Source: Rhodoferax sp. (GTDB lineage: Bacteria > Pseudomonadota > Gammaproteobacteria > Burkholderiales > Burkholderiaceae). From it: a DNA stretch of 37,712 nucleotides. The translations under genes and the position numbers were made by a program. The notes beneath the pieces were generated by a model, which was not told the origin of the DNA, ran no database searches, and saw only the letters and a program-made list of their open reading frames with translations. Position 1 is the stretch's first letter. The number at the start of each line of letters is the position of its first letter. The DNA is taken from NCBI GenBank assembly GCA_020048295.1, contig JAIFMT010000021.1, positions 1 through 37,712 on the forward strand, read 5' to 3'. Shown here one piece after another: positions 19,363-27,244 of this stretch.

Positions 19363-20169
19363 TCAAACTGACGCGGACTCAACAAAACCTGACAAATGGA
19401 TTTCGCGGGTGTCCAAAATAGGATGCTCACCCACGTCAGACATCCACACCCGTTGCCCCAGTCCAAACCAGACATCGGTTGAATGTTCCATCCATTCGGT
19501 CACGCGACAGCGTTTGAGGTCATCCGCATGAACTGCCTGAGTTGTCGCTGTTTCTGGATAGCGTGCAGGAATAAAGGCAGGCACTCGGCCCTCATTGGGA
19601 AGCATCAACTCGGCCGGCACCCAAACCAGATCCCGCAGGTCAACTGGTGCTTCAATCTTAATGGCAGCGCAGGACTCAAACGGTAGCCAATAGTACTGCC
19701 CGTTCGCAATGACCTCACACACCGGTCCAAGGCGCGAATCACCGTCAGCCAACCATGCGCAGTCGACCGCATCAACCTTGCAGGCAGTTGCATTGGCATC
19801 CTCCATGGCTTGCGCCCGCAAGTCTGCTGCGCCTTGGGTACTGCCAGGCTCACCGTCGAGCCGCAGTGCTTCAAGCAACAAGCCAATCCAGGCGGGCGGT
19901 TTGCCCATGATCTGAGGCACCCGCCGGCCGGCAAATACCTCATTGCGAAACATCTCGCAGCCAATGGCCTCCCGGTAAGTCTGCGCCATAGGTATCGCCT
20001 TGGCATCGAGCTGGGCACAGACTTGAAGCTGTGCCAGCGCTCGTTGCCAATCGCCCGTCAGGCATAACAACTGGAACAAATGAACCCTCAGCTTGGCGTT
20101 GCTCGCATCAGCACGAATTCGCTTCTGGAGCTCGCTTAGTTCCTCAGACAAGGTTGTGATGGTGCTCAA
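19363..20169 (-). CDS. tagJ: T6SS accessory protein TagJ (ImpE family), TTG start
   Basis: TagJ/ImpE proteins are TPR-like accessory factors; the Pseudomonas member HsiE1 binds the sheath protein TssB and ClpV. I chose the TTG at 20169 (269 aa, LSTITTLSEELSELQ) because any earlier start overlaps hcp, whose stop is at 20223, and a purine-rich AAAGGCGG precedes this TTG by a few bases. Residues 8-60 carry the N-terminal repeat with RVHLFQLLCLTGDWQRALAQL, a typical ImpE signature, followed by REAIGCEMFRNEVFAGRRVP and MGKPPAWIGLLLEALR. The length fits the family (about 260-280). It lies between hcp and tssE, as in other betaproteobacterial clusters. The start codon is inferred, not shown by homology alignment. 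Confidence 0.88.
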   Translation of the reverse strand: MSTITTLSEELSELQKRIRADASNAKLRVHLFQLLCLTGDWQRALAQLQVCAQLDAKAIPMAQTYREAIGCEMFRNEVFAGRRVPQIMGKPPAWIGLLLEALRLDGEPGSTQGAADLRAQAMEDANATACKVDAVDCAWLADGDSRLGPVCEVIANGQYYWLPFESCAAIKIEAPVDLRDLVWVPAELMLPNEGRVPAFIPARYPETATTQAVHADDLKRCRVTEWMEHSTDVWFGLGQRVWMSDVGEHPILDTREIHLSGFVESASV

Positions 20170-20222
20170 GTCGCCGCCTTTTTTTGGATTGATTGAACCA
20201 GTTCCTTGACTGCAAACCGTAA

Positions 20223-20711
20223 TTACAGCTTCTTGTTTTCCTTCGCATCCCAGCCTTGTGTAATCTTGCCGCCTTCTGCGCCACCCTTGTCGTTTTGCGG
20301 CTGGTAAGAGAATGTTGCCTTGGAGAAGTTGATGCTGTAACTGCACGTAGGCTCTGGAACCCCTGTGTTGTCAGACATTTGGTAACTCGTGACGAAACAG
20401 TCCTCAAGCTTCACTTCGACAAACACCACGGGACTTTCACCGCCAGCCTTTTGCTCATGCATTTCAATGGTGGCAATGTGCTTACCAGAGCACATGAAGC
20501 CGAACAAAACCGGGCTTTCCTTGCCCGCCTTCACAGTGAAGTGAAAGTCTTGAAAAGACACCCGGCCAGAACCAGCACCGCCACCGTAGGACTGTGTTGA
20601 CGCTTGACTGCCACCAAAGCTGTAGGATTCAATATCAATCCACTCCTTGTGTTTGCTCTCCCGACTTGTTCCGGGTGCTCCATCAATTTTCAGAAAGATC
20701 GCGTTTGCCAT
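20223..20711 (-). CDS. hcp: T6SS tube protein Hcp (TssD)
   Basis: Hcp forms stacked hexameric rings that make the secreted inner tube. I chose the ATG at 20711 (162 aa, MANAIFLKIDGAPGTS); an AAAGGAG site 6 bp upstream is the best ribosome-binding site in the locus, and the upstream in-frame extension is not needed. Typical family features are IFLKIDGAPGTSRESKHKEW, the FSFGG-like SYSFGGSQAS, GGAGSGRVSFQDFHFT and KASPVLFG-type segment (here KESPVLFGFMCSGKHI). The strong translation signal and the 115-bp 5' gap with a hairpin suggest that hcp is expressed more highly than its neighbours, as is usual. Confidence 0.97.
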   Translation of the reverse strand: MANAIFLKIDGAPGTSRESKHKEWIDIESYSFGGSQASTQSYGGGAGSGRVSFQDFHFTVKAGKESPVLFGFMCSGKHIATIEMHEQKAGGESPVVFVEVKLEDCFVTSYQMSDNTGVPEPTCSYSINFSKATFSYQPQNDKGGAEGGKITQGWDAKENKKL

Positions 20712-20752
20712 GAAATACTCCTTTGGTGAAAAAAAGTCGGTTAAATATGACT

Positions 20753-20773
20753 TGCGACAGAACAACTGTCGCA
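20753..20773 (-). promoter_or_regulatory. Perfect hairpin in the tssC-hcp intergenic region
   Basis: An 8-bp perfect inverted repeat, TGCGACAG and CTGTCGCA, with a 5-base loop lies in the 115-bp gap between tssC and hcp, 42 bp before the hcp start codon. On the transcribed strand it is not followed directly by a T-run, so it does not look like a normal intrinsic terminator. A stem here could stabilise the hcp transcript after processing, partly end upstream transcription, or be a dyad operator. The structure is certain; the function is inferred. Confidence 0.6.
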
Positions 20774-20826
20774 GAGAAATCTAACACAGTAAAACAATAA
20801 CTGCCAGCCTCAATCATGCAAGTTTG

Positions 20827-22326
20827 CTAGCTCCCGGATGCCTTGGCAGAAGGCAACTTGGACACCAAGCGCAGCGATACCGTCAAACCTTCGAGTTGGT
20901 AATGGGGGCGCAAGAAGAACTTCGACGTGTAATAGCCTGGGTTGCCTTCCACTTCTTCAACCACAATTTCAGCGGCAGCTAAAGGGCGACGCGCTTTGGT
21001 GTCCTGGCTGGATGTTTCCGGGTTGCCATCAACATAGTTGGTAATCCAGTCATTGAGCCAGCGCTCCATGTCAGCTCGTTCACGGAACGAACCAATCTTG
21101 TCTCGCACAATGCACTTGAGGTAATGGGCAAACCGGCAGCAAGCAAACATATAGGGCAGACGGGCCGCCAGATTGGCATTGGCCGTTGCATCGGCATCGT
21201 AATATTCTGCCGGCTTGTTGAGGGACTGTGCGCCAATGAATGCCGCCAGGTCAGAGTTCTTGCGGTGAACCAGCGGCATGAACCCATTTTTGGCCAGCTC
21301 GGCTTCACGTCGGTCGCTGATGGCGATCTCAGTCGGGCATTTCAGATCCACGCCGCCGTCGTCCGATGGAAATGCGTGTGTGGGTAGATCAGTCACTACG
21401 CCGCCAGATTCAACCCCCCGAATTGAGGTACACCAGCCATATTCCTTAAAGGAGCGATTGATGTTGGCCGCCATGGCAAAAGCCGAATTTGACCAAGTGT
21501 ATTTGGCGTGGGTACCGCCTTCAGTGTCTTCCTCAAAGTCAAACTCATCCACTGGGCTGGTCTTTGCTCCGTAGGGCATGCGCGACAGATAGCGTGGCAT
21601 TGCCAGGCCCACATACTTCGAATCATCCGAATCGCGCAGACTGCGCCAGGCGGTGTACTCGGTATTGGAAAAGATCTTGGTCAGGTCACGCGGATTTGAC
21701 AACTCCTGCCATGATGTCATCTGCATCAGGTTCGGGGAGGCACCAGCGATAAAGGGCGCATGCGCGGCTGCTGCAACGCGCGCCATTTCACCCAGCAATT
21801 CAACGTCTGGGGCACTGTGGTCAAAATAATAGTCACCAACCAGGCAGCCATACGGTTCGCCGCCAAACTGCCCATATTCCTCTTCATAGAGTTTCTTGAA
21901 AATCGGACTTTGGTCCCAGCCTGCACCCTTGTAGCGACGCATCGTCTTGTGCAGTTCTTTTTTGGAAATATTCAGCACCCTGATTTTCAGCATCTCATCA
22001 GGCTCAGAGTTGTCAACGAGATACTTCAACCCGCGCCACGATCCTTCAAGTTTCTGGAAATCCTCGTGATGAATGATCAGGTTCACCTGATCAGACAGCT
22101 TTTTATCGATGGCGGCAATCAGCGCCTCAATGGTCCGATAGGCATCGGTTGAGATCGTGCTGCTGTGCGCCAGGGCCTGCTGTGCCAGCGTCTGTACTGC
22201 AGACTCGATCGCACCACGGGCTTCGTCGGTTTTGGGTTTGAACTCTTTGTTCAGCAAAGACGCAAATTCATTGCCCTGAAACTCGACTTGAGCCAGGGCT
22301 GAGACGGATTGGGATTCGGTTGCCAT
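20827..22326 (-). CDS. tssC: T6SS contractile sheath large subunit TssC (ImpD/VipB)
   Basis: TssC pairs with TssB to make the contractile sheath around the Hcp tube. The 499-residue protein is full length and carries the family signatures: QVNLIIHHEDFQKLEGSWRG (about 80-100), FDHSAPDVELLGEMARVAA, HAPFIAGASP, YVGLAMPRYLSRMPYG, and the C-terminal RPLAAAEIVVEEVEGNPGYY followed by FFLRPHYQLEGLTVSLRLVS. The ATG has a GAGGA site, and tssB lies 21 bp upstream. No sign of damage, in contrast to tssA two genes upstream. Confidence 0.97.
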   Translation of the reverse strand: MATESQSVSALAQVEFQGNEFASLLNKEFKPKTDEARGAIESAVQTLAQQALAHSSTISTDAYRTIEALIAAIDKKLSDQVNLIIHHEDFQKLEGSWRGLKYLVDNSEPDEMLKIRVLNISKKELHKTMRRYKGAGWDQSPIFKKLYEEEYGQFGGEPYGCLVGDYYFDHSAPDVELLGEMARVAAAAHAPFIAGASPNLMQMTSWQELSNPRDLTKIFSNTEYTAWRSLRDSDDSKYVGLAMPRYLSRMPYGAKTSPVDEFDFEEDTEGGTHAKYTWSNSAFAMAANINRSFKEYGWCTSIRGVESGGVVTDLPTHAFPSDDGGVDLKCPTEIAISDRREAELAKNGFMPLVHRKNSDLAAFIGAQSLNKPAEYYDADATANANLAARLPYMFACCRFAHYLKCIVRDKIGSFRERADMERWLNDWITNYVDGNPETSSQDTKARRPLAAAEIVVEEVEGNPGYYTSKFFLRPHYQLEGLTVSLRLVSKLPSAKASGS

Positions 22327-22347
22327 TTTTGTCCTCGTCTTGTCTTG

Positions 22348-22869
22348 TTATTTGGCAGAAGCATCAGAGTCTGCCGGTTTGGGTGCGGCCGACAGGGAAT
22401 TCAGCAATGCAGGATCCTGTAGGACTTTGGCAATAAGTTCCTCGGCACCCGATTTGCCATCCATGTAGGACAACAGATTATGCAGTTGCGTGCGCGCTTC
22501 CAGCAACTGATTCAGAGCGCCCACTTTTTTTGCTACGTTAGCCGGAGAGAAATCATCCATGCTCTCAAAGCTGACATCCACCGACAGATAGCCATCACCC
22601 GTTAATGTGTTGGGGACATTAAAAGCCACACGTGGTTTGATCGCTTTCATGCGCGCATCAAAATTGTCAAAGTCGATTTCCGTGAATTTCCTGTCCGCAA
22701 TGTCAGGCATTTCGACTTCGGACTTGCCAGCCAAGTCCGCCATCACGCCCATCACAAAGGGTATTTGAACCTTTTTTTCCGCGCCGTACACCTCAACATC
22801 GTATTCAATCTGAACACGTGGCGCACGATTCTTGGCAATCCACTTCTGGCCACTTTTCTTTGCTAGCAT
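22348..22869 (-). CDS. tssB: T6SS contractile sheath small subunit TssB (ImpB... VipA)
   Basis: TssB is the small sheath subunit, recognised by ClpV through its exposed helix after contraction. I chose the ATG at 22869 (173 aa, MLAKKSGQKWIAKNRAPRV) with an AGGAG site 9 bp upstream; a TTG two codons earlier is too close to that site. Family features: PRVQIEYDVEVYGAEKKVQI, PFVMGVMADLAG, the FTEIDFDNFDARMKAIKPRV segment, and LNQLLEARTQLHNLLSYMDG near the C terminus. It is intact and closely followed by tssC, its obligate partner, after 21 bp. The tssA remnant lies 65 bp upstream. Confidence 0.96.
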   Translation of the reverse strand: MLAKKSGQKWIAKNRAPRVQIEYDVEVYGAEKKVQIPFVMGVMADLAGKSEVEMPDIADRKFTEIDFDNFDARMKAIKPRVAFNVPNTLTGDGYLSVDVSFESMDDFSPANVAKKVGALNQLLEARTQLHNLLSYMDGKSGAEELIAKVLQDPALLNSLSAAPKPADSDASAK

Positions 22870-22934
22870 GATCAACTACTCCTGTTAAAAAGTTGAAATT
22901 TGCATTGTCTGTCAACACGTGAACCTACCCGCAA

Positions 22935-23920
22935 TCACTCCTCTGGCGGCTTCGCACCCGTGATCATTTGCAGGTGCTGCAAGGCATCAGGTGCAAGCTC
23001 AGCCATGATGTCCATGAAACTGCGATCCAACATGCCAAGCGCCCGACGGGTAAACAAGGCGGCAGGATTGCTTGGCTCATAACGTTCAAGATAGTCACAA
23101 ACCCGCTGCAGCGTACGTCTGACGTCTTCTCGGGAGCGAATGTCGCCAGACATTGCCGATGCCGTCTGCGCACTGGAGCCGCTTGCCTGTTCATTCGCTG
23201 GGTCAATTGAGACACTGTCGTCCGATGCGTTCTGGGTGCTTGCCTTGGTGTGGTCAATCACACCGCCCACCAGTTTCATCAGTGCTTTCAAGGCGGAAAG
23301 GTCGGGTTGTTCACCGGAAGCGAAGCGCTCGTCCATCAAGGCATCCAGCGTAGCGACCGTTAACCTGGCCTGCTCGAATGCCTGAACAGGCTCAGCCTTG
23401 GCTTTCAGGGCATCCGACAAGATCGAGGCGATTTGCACATCAGAGTAGCGCGCTGATGGATCTTTGGTAGCAGCCATTTCAACATCACGCACCGTCACCT
23501 GCAAAGCCTGGCTGACTAGCATCGCCTGCCGCAACGCCCGCATGATGCCCGACCCTGCCGAGTAGCCGCCCGGCATTTCCGAAATGGCAGAAATCGCGTT
23601 GATGCGCAAATAGGGACGCACAAACCGAGCATCAAGGAAATACCTGCTGCAAAACCAGGTACGCCATAGGCATGGGTTATCGCCAATGTAAGCCAGACGA
23701 CAACGCGCAAGTCCTTGGTTCGCGCCAACAAGTCGGTTGCCATCCGCTCGACCGAACGCCATTCTGGCTCAACGGCAGGGATGACCGTGTTGCCAAATTG
23801 TTGCTCAGGCTTTCCCACGACCGCTTGGGAAAGCGTCAGAAAGTCAGCATCGTATTCACAGTCAGCGCCACAGGGCGACTGTTCCGAAACGGGTTCTGCA
23901 AGGGGACTTAAATCTATCAA
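22935..23920 (-). pseudogene. tssA: tssA (ImpA), disrupted by an internal deletion and frameshift
   Basis: TssA primes and caps the growing T6SS sheath. The 5' part (TTG at 23920, GGTGA site; frame open to 23516) gives a clear ImpA N domain: MIDLSPLAEPVSEQSPCGAD, then FLTLSQAVVGKPEQQFG and ATDLLARTKDLRVVVWLTLA, good up to about residue 100. The sequence then jumps frame: the 3' part (within 22935-23762) resumes at about 23612 with YLRINAISAISEMPGG and runs to the usual C terminus (REDVRRTLQRVCDYLERYEP, LAPDALQHLQMI). The conserved stretch normally between these, containing a Trp-Asp/VHP/LDP pattern of about 21-23 residues, is missing. The total length of 986 nt needs a lost 3n+1 bases. I infer a real deletion or a local assembly error; no alternative tssA is seen in the window. 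Confidence 0.85.
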
Positions 23921-23999
23921 AACGTCACCATTCGGTTAAGAAGCGCAAGACAAACTCAAACAACCACAGCCAGGACGCGAATTCGTTCAGTGGCAGTTT

Positions 24000-24028
24000 A
24001 TTAAACCCTGTTTTTTGGTGACTGGCAA
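24000..24028 (-). promoter_or_regulatory. Predicted sigma70 promoter for the tssABC-led operon
   Basis: In the 143-bp gap between pppA and tssA, the minus strand reads TTGCCA (24028-24023), a 17-base spacer, then TTTAAT (24005-24000); each hexamer matches consensus at 5 of 6 positions. The start of transcription would be about 75-80 bases before the tssA start codon. It is the best promoter-like pair I found in the T6SS locus and would separate the regulatory block from the structural genes. No convincing sigma54 element was seen in the gap. Prediction by eye only. Confidence 0.5.
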
Positions 24029-24063
24029 CAGTCTCGCACGCAATATTTCAAGTGATCGCAGGT

Positions 24064-24879
24064 TCAAGTAATCAGCGGTCGGACGGTACTTTGTTCTTCG
24101 TCAAAATCACGGGTTTCATCTGACAGAACTCGCACCAATACGGCGCTGAAATTGTCATGGCCAAGTGGCATTGAGCGCTGTACTTGTGCCTGTAGCCGGT
24201 CACGCCAGACCTCCAGAGTTTCACTGGTTTGGTTGAGTTCGCAAAGCAGCGCATCTTCCAGCAGTTCCCAAACGCCATCACTACAAAGAAGCGCAGCATC
24301 GCCCGGCTGCAAGTCAATCGGTGTCGAGGTCAAATAGGGGGCAATCCGCTCAGAATTAGCACCCAGCGATGCATAGAGCACATTGCGACGTGGGTGTTGT
24401 CGCAGCTTGGATGCTGGATAGAGCCCGGCATCAATGAACCGCTGCACCAGGCTATGGTCATATGACTGCGCGATCACCTGAGCGCCCCGAAATATATAGC
24501 AGCGGGAATCGCCCAGATTGCCGAGCAATGCTTGCCGTCGCTCGTAATTGATCATCACCGCCACAAAAGTCGATGCCATATGCGCCAGCCGGGGCGCATT
24601 TTTTTGTTTTGACACAATGGCCTCATCGGCTTTTTCCATGCACAACTGCAGTGTGTCTGGCGAGAACACTGGTAATCCCATAAATACCGCTCTGGCGGTT
24701 TCTGTGGCAAGTTTTGACGCAACATCTCCGCCACCTTGTCCGCCTGCACCGTCTGCCAACATAAAGAGGCGAACGGCACCGAACGCCTCACACTGGTCAA
24801 CTGCATCTTCGTTGTAATCCCTGCCGCCACAGTGCGTGAAGCTCAAACTTGCAACACGCAATGCACTGGTTGAACTCAT
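24064..24879 (-). CDS. pppA: PP2C-type Ser/Thr phosphatase PppA
   Basis: PppA removes phosphate from threonine on the FHA protein or TssL and shuts T6SS assembly down, opposing the PpkA-type kinases. The 271-residue single-domain protein has the PP2C metal-binding motifs in order: GGRDYNEDA (residues about 17-25), ADGAGGQGGGDVAS, GNLGDSRCYIF, LLCSDGVWE and GHDNFSAVLVR; the metal-binding Asp residues are present. No membrane segment or signal peptide. The ATG lies 2 bp after the FHA C-terminal fragment's stop, so the two are co-transcribed. Intact; the kinases it should oppose are encoded 2-6 kb upstream. Confidence 0.93.
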   Translation of the reverse strand: MSSTSALRVASLSFTHCGGRDYNEDAVDQCEAFGAVRLFMLADGAGGQGGGDVASKLATETARAVFMGLPVFSPDTLQLCMEKADEAIVSKQKNAPRLAHMASTFVAVMINYERRQALLGNLGDSRCYIFRGAQVIAQSYDHSLVQRFIDAGLYPASKLRQHPRRNVLYASLGANSERIAPYLTSTPIDLQPGDAALLCSDGVWELLEDALLCELNQTSETLEVWRDRLQAQVQRSMPLGHDNFSAVLVRVLSDETRDFDEEQSTVRPLIT

Positions 24880-24881
24880 TG

Positions 24882-25712
24882 TTATTTTCCAGACTCTGTT
24901 GTATGCGCTTTCACGCGGGCAGTTTCTTGTTCGTAAGCGGCCAAAAAAGAACGGCCAAAAACGCTTTGAAAATCATCCTCTGCCTCACGCCGTATCTTTG
25001 CATATTGTTCAAGGTAAATCTCCCAAAGCCTGGCTTTTTGAATGGACGGAAGCAGGCTGTCAATCAGCGAACCCCGTGTCAGCCGCTTTTCCAGCAGCGC
25101 CGGGTCAAATCTCCCAAGCACCTCGGTCAGCGCCGCCCTGGTGCCAGCGATCACGCCAACTTCATGAGCCCGAAGGTCATCAAACGCATCGCGCATTGCC
25201 TCGTCTGCGCGCATGAAGCCGGGCATTCTCTTGCCGAGCATTTGCTGCAATGCCGACTCGGCATTGGGCAGAAATTTAAGTGGATTATTCGACTGGGCAG
25301 AGATGATGGTGACACTCGCCTGAACCTCTAGCTTGGTGGCAGCACGCGCTGCCAGCATGTCAATGGCACCGGCGGTCGCGGTTCTCAACAGTCCGCCAAT
25401 GACGGTCATGATCTCTGGGGTCAGTCCACCTGGCAATGCGTTCGCTGGCAGCCCCGTGCCCTTCAGAAACGCCAACGTAAGCGCATCAGGACTGGCACCC
25501 AATCCTGTGCCTGACTGAACCTGCCCTGCCACTGGTCGTGCTGACTGCTGCTCCCGATAGGCACTGGAGGAGTCAGGAATAAATGCGCGCGGCGGCTGGT
25601 AGGCGCCGCCGATTTCTGCAAGATCATCGCGCATGGGAGATCGCATCGGCATCTCGGCAGCGAAAGCTGGCGCGCCAAACAACAGCATGGGATCACTGCT
25701 GTCTGTCGGCAA
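24882..25712 (-). CDS. tagH: TagH/Fha C-terminal fragment (T6SS FHA-associated C domain)
   Basis: This frame encodes the helical C-terminal domain that normally follows the FHA domain in T6SS TagH/Fha proteins (LTPEIMTVIGGLLRTATAGA, LKFLPNAESALQQMLGK, RDAFDDLRAHEVGVIAGTRA, and IYLEQYAKIRREAEDDFQSV). It is in a different frame from the FHA-bearing part, which overlaps it up to 25463. Its own first start-like codon is a TTG at 25712 with no good ribosome-binding site, and the frame is open only back to a TGA at 25784, so independent translation is doubtful. Most likely it is the 3' half of one gene (24882-26683) with a single 3n+1-base loss between about 25740 and 25784. It is 2 bp before pppA. 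Confidence 0.75.
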   Translation of the reverse strand: MPTDSSDPMLLFGAPAFAAEMPMRSPMRDDLAEIGGAYQPPRAFIPDSSSAYREQQSARPVAGQVQSGTGLGASPDALTLAFLKGTGLPANALPGGLTPEIMTVIGGLLRTATAGAIDMLAARAATKLEVQASVTIISAQSNNPLKFLPNAESALQQMLGKRMPGFMRADEAMRDAFDDLRAHEVGVIAGTRAALTEVLGRFDPALLEKRLTRGSLIDSLLPSIQKARLWEIYLEQYAKIRREAEDDFQSVFGRSFLAAYEQETARVKAHTTESGK

Positions 25713-26683
25713 AGCGAGGCCATTGAGGCTCTGCGCTGGATAGGCTGAACCGGACGAGCCAGCGCGGGCGCGAACAGCGCATCAATGGAAGGTTCGTTGG
25801 CGATGACGGATGATGCTGATTGCGCCGACTCACCTCCCAGCATTTGCGCCAGTGGATCAGCGGCATTGCGCGAAGTCTGCGAGGGCAGCTCAAAGGGATT
25901 GAAGTCTTCTGGAATGATAGCGAGCGGGGTGCGCTCGGGGGGAGGTTCCACCGGATGGTAAGCGGCAGCAACCGGCTCAACACGCTGTGAATAAGCAGCA
26001 AAAGGATCACCGCCGACGGGCGCAGTCGATGGCAAATTGCCGCCAGCCGGTGGTCCACCTAGTCCCAGCAGATCGGCAAAAGGATCCGGTTCGATGGATG
26101 TCGCTGTGGACCCTGGCGGATGTTGAAAAACCTCCGGACGCAGGGTTGGCTCATGACGTATCTCGGGCTCGGATGGCGCAGAAGTTGCCGGGACGGCTGG
26201 AGTCATATCAGCAAACAAATCCGCAAAGGGATCGGCGCCTAGCACAATTGGTTGTACCGGCTCCATCGGGACGACCGGCGGCTTTGGCGTTGCTGGCCGA
26301 TGGATCGCCGCAGCGAGTATGGTGGGCTGCATGTGTGCCTGCAACGCATCGTCAACCTCTGAGGCTGCTGGCGGGCGAACCCGTAATAGGAAGGGCCCGA
26401 TTTCGATCAGGTCGCCTCCGGATAGTTGCATCTTCTGTCCGTAAGCCAGCACCGTTGAGCCCACTGTGACAGGCAGCGAGGTGCTGGCGTTGGCAATGGT
26501 TGGCAAGCCTTCCGGAAAAGTGATGGAGGCATGCAGCCGCGATACCCTGCGGTGTTTGTCCTGCAGCACCAGTGTGTTGCCTTCATCGCGACCGATCGTG
26601 CCACCCAAACCGGTAAACAAGCAATGACGCTCAGGCAGCGGCACGGCATCCAGCGACAGCACTTCCAAGGTGATTTCAGGCAT
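25463..26683 (-). CDS. tagH: TagH/Fha N-terminal fragment with FHA domain (frameshifted)
   Basis: Fha proteins read threonine phosphorylation by the T6SS kinase and switch on assembly. The ATG at 26683 starts an FHA domain (residues about 1-105) with GGTIGRDEGNTLVLQDKHRR and VSRLHASI, keeping the GR and SxxH phosphothreonine-binding residues (Arg32, Ser48, His51). A Pro-rich linker follows (about 105-310) with repeated DPFA motifs at 151, 200 and 226 and variants NPFE (262) and DPLA (276). After about residue 310 the frame turns into nonsense (Arg/Cys/Pro-rich, ending at 25463), while the expected C-terminal domain continues in another frame (24882-25712). The wild-type protein would be about 600 residues. 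The upstream neighbour is the lipoprotein gene, 37 bp away. Confidence 0.8.
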   Translation of the reverse strand: MPEITLEVLSLDAVPLPERHCLFTGLGGTIGRDEGNTLVLQDKHRRVSRLHASITFPEGLPTIANASTSLPVTVGSTVLAYGQKMQLSGGDLIEIGPFLLRVRPPAASEVDDALQAHMQPTILAAAIHRPATPKPPVVPMEPVQPIVLGADPFADLFADMTPAVPATSAPSEPEIRHEPTLRPEVFQHPPGSTATSIEPDPFADLLGLGGPPAGGNLPSTAPVGGDPFAAYSQRVEPVAAAYHPVEPPPERTPLAIIPEDFNPFELPSQTSRNAADPLAQMLGGESAQSASSVIANEPSIDALFAPALARPVQPIQRRASMASLCRQTAVIPCCCLARQLSLPRCRCDLPCAMILQKSAAPTSRRAHLFLTPPVPIGSSSQHDQWQGRFSQAQDWVPVLMRLRWRF

Positions 26684-26720
26684 TTAACCGCTAGCCTCTT
26701 TGGAAAACCTAAACGGTATG

Positions 26721-27215
26721 CTACTTCGACTTATTTTTGGAATCGCGAGCGCGTTGAAACTGTGGTCCCCATACCGGGTGTCCCTGCTCAGCAGCTGCCA
26801 GTTCAAACTCAGGGTCCAGCTCAAATGCACTCTCGAACGTCTTGCGGCAAGCAACCACAGCGCGTGTCAGGCACTGGGCAAATGCCAGCGATTTGATGGC
26901 TTTGAGCCGCTCGGCCTTGTCGAGATCCGGGTCGGTTGTCAATGGCTTGAGTTGCTTCATGGCGAGTGAATATTCGCCACGATCAAAGCTGGCCAATGCA
27001 ATGACAAGATTCTTTTGACTCACCGAGGGTTCCGCCGGAATCACTTCAGGCGGTGGCACGGCGGGCTGCACCGGCACCGTCGGTGGCGCCTTGGCGGGAG
27101 CCACGGGTGGCGAGACTGGCTTGGTTTTAGTTTGACTGGTGTCAGGTGGCACCGCACACCCCCCAACCATGGCCACTACAACGGCAAGGAACGACAATCG
27201 CATCGAGATTTTCAT
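26721..27215 (-). CDS. T6SS-linked lipoprotein, TssQ-like, with TPR-type C terminus
   Basis: A 164-residue lipoprotein: the signal peptide MKISMRLSFLAVVVAMVGGC ends in a lipobox with Cys20, and the next residue is Ala, which suggests outer-membrane sorting. A Pro/Val/Lys linker (about 25-62) is followed by TPR-like helices (residues about 65-150, for example LVIALASFDRGEYSLAMKQL and CRKTFESAFELDPEFELAAA) and HPVWGPQF near the end. As I recall, this layout matches the TssQ family of T6SS-associated lipoproteins found in Burkholderiales; I could not check it. It does not look like TssJ, which is a beta-sandwich lipoprotein. It lies between a kinase gene (29 bp) and fha (37 bp). An AGGA site is 9 bp before the ATG. 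Confidence 0.75.
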   Translation of the reverse strand: MKISMRLSFLAVVVAMVGGCAVPPDTSQTKTKPVSPPVAPAKAPPTVPVQPAVPPPEVIPAEPSVSQKNLVIALASFDRGEYSLAMKQLKPLTTDPDLDKAERLKAIKSLAFAQCLTRAVVACRKTFESAFELDPEFELAAAEQGHPVWGPQFQRARDSKNKSK

Positions 27216-27244
27216 GTTGGAATCCTACCTATCTTGAATCGTAA

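Noticed and set aside
23921..24063. sigma54 (-24/-12) promoter before tssA
   Set aside because: No GG-N10-GC pair with acceptable flanks was found by eye; the sigma70-like pair is a better explanation.
25740..25784. Programmed ribosomal frameshifting in the FHA gene
   Set aside because: No X-XXY-YYZ slippery heptamer or following stable stem was seen at the frame change.
26721..27215. Naming the lipoprotein TssJ
   Set aside because: The mature part is TPR-like helix, not the beta-sandwich pattern of TssJ.
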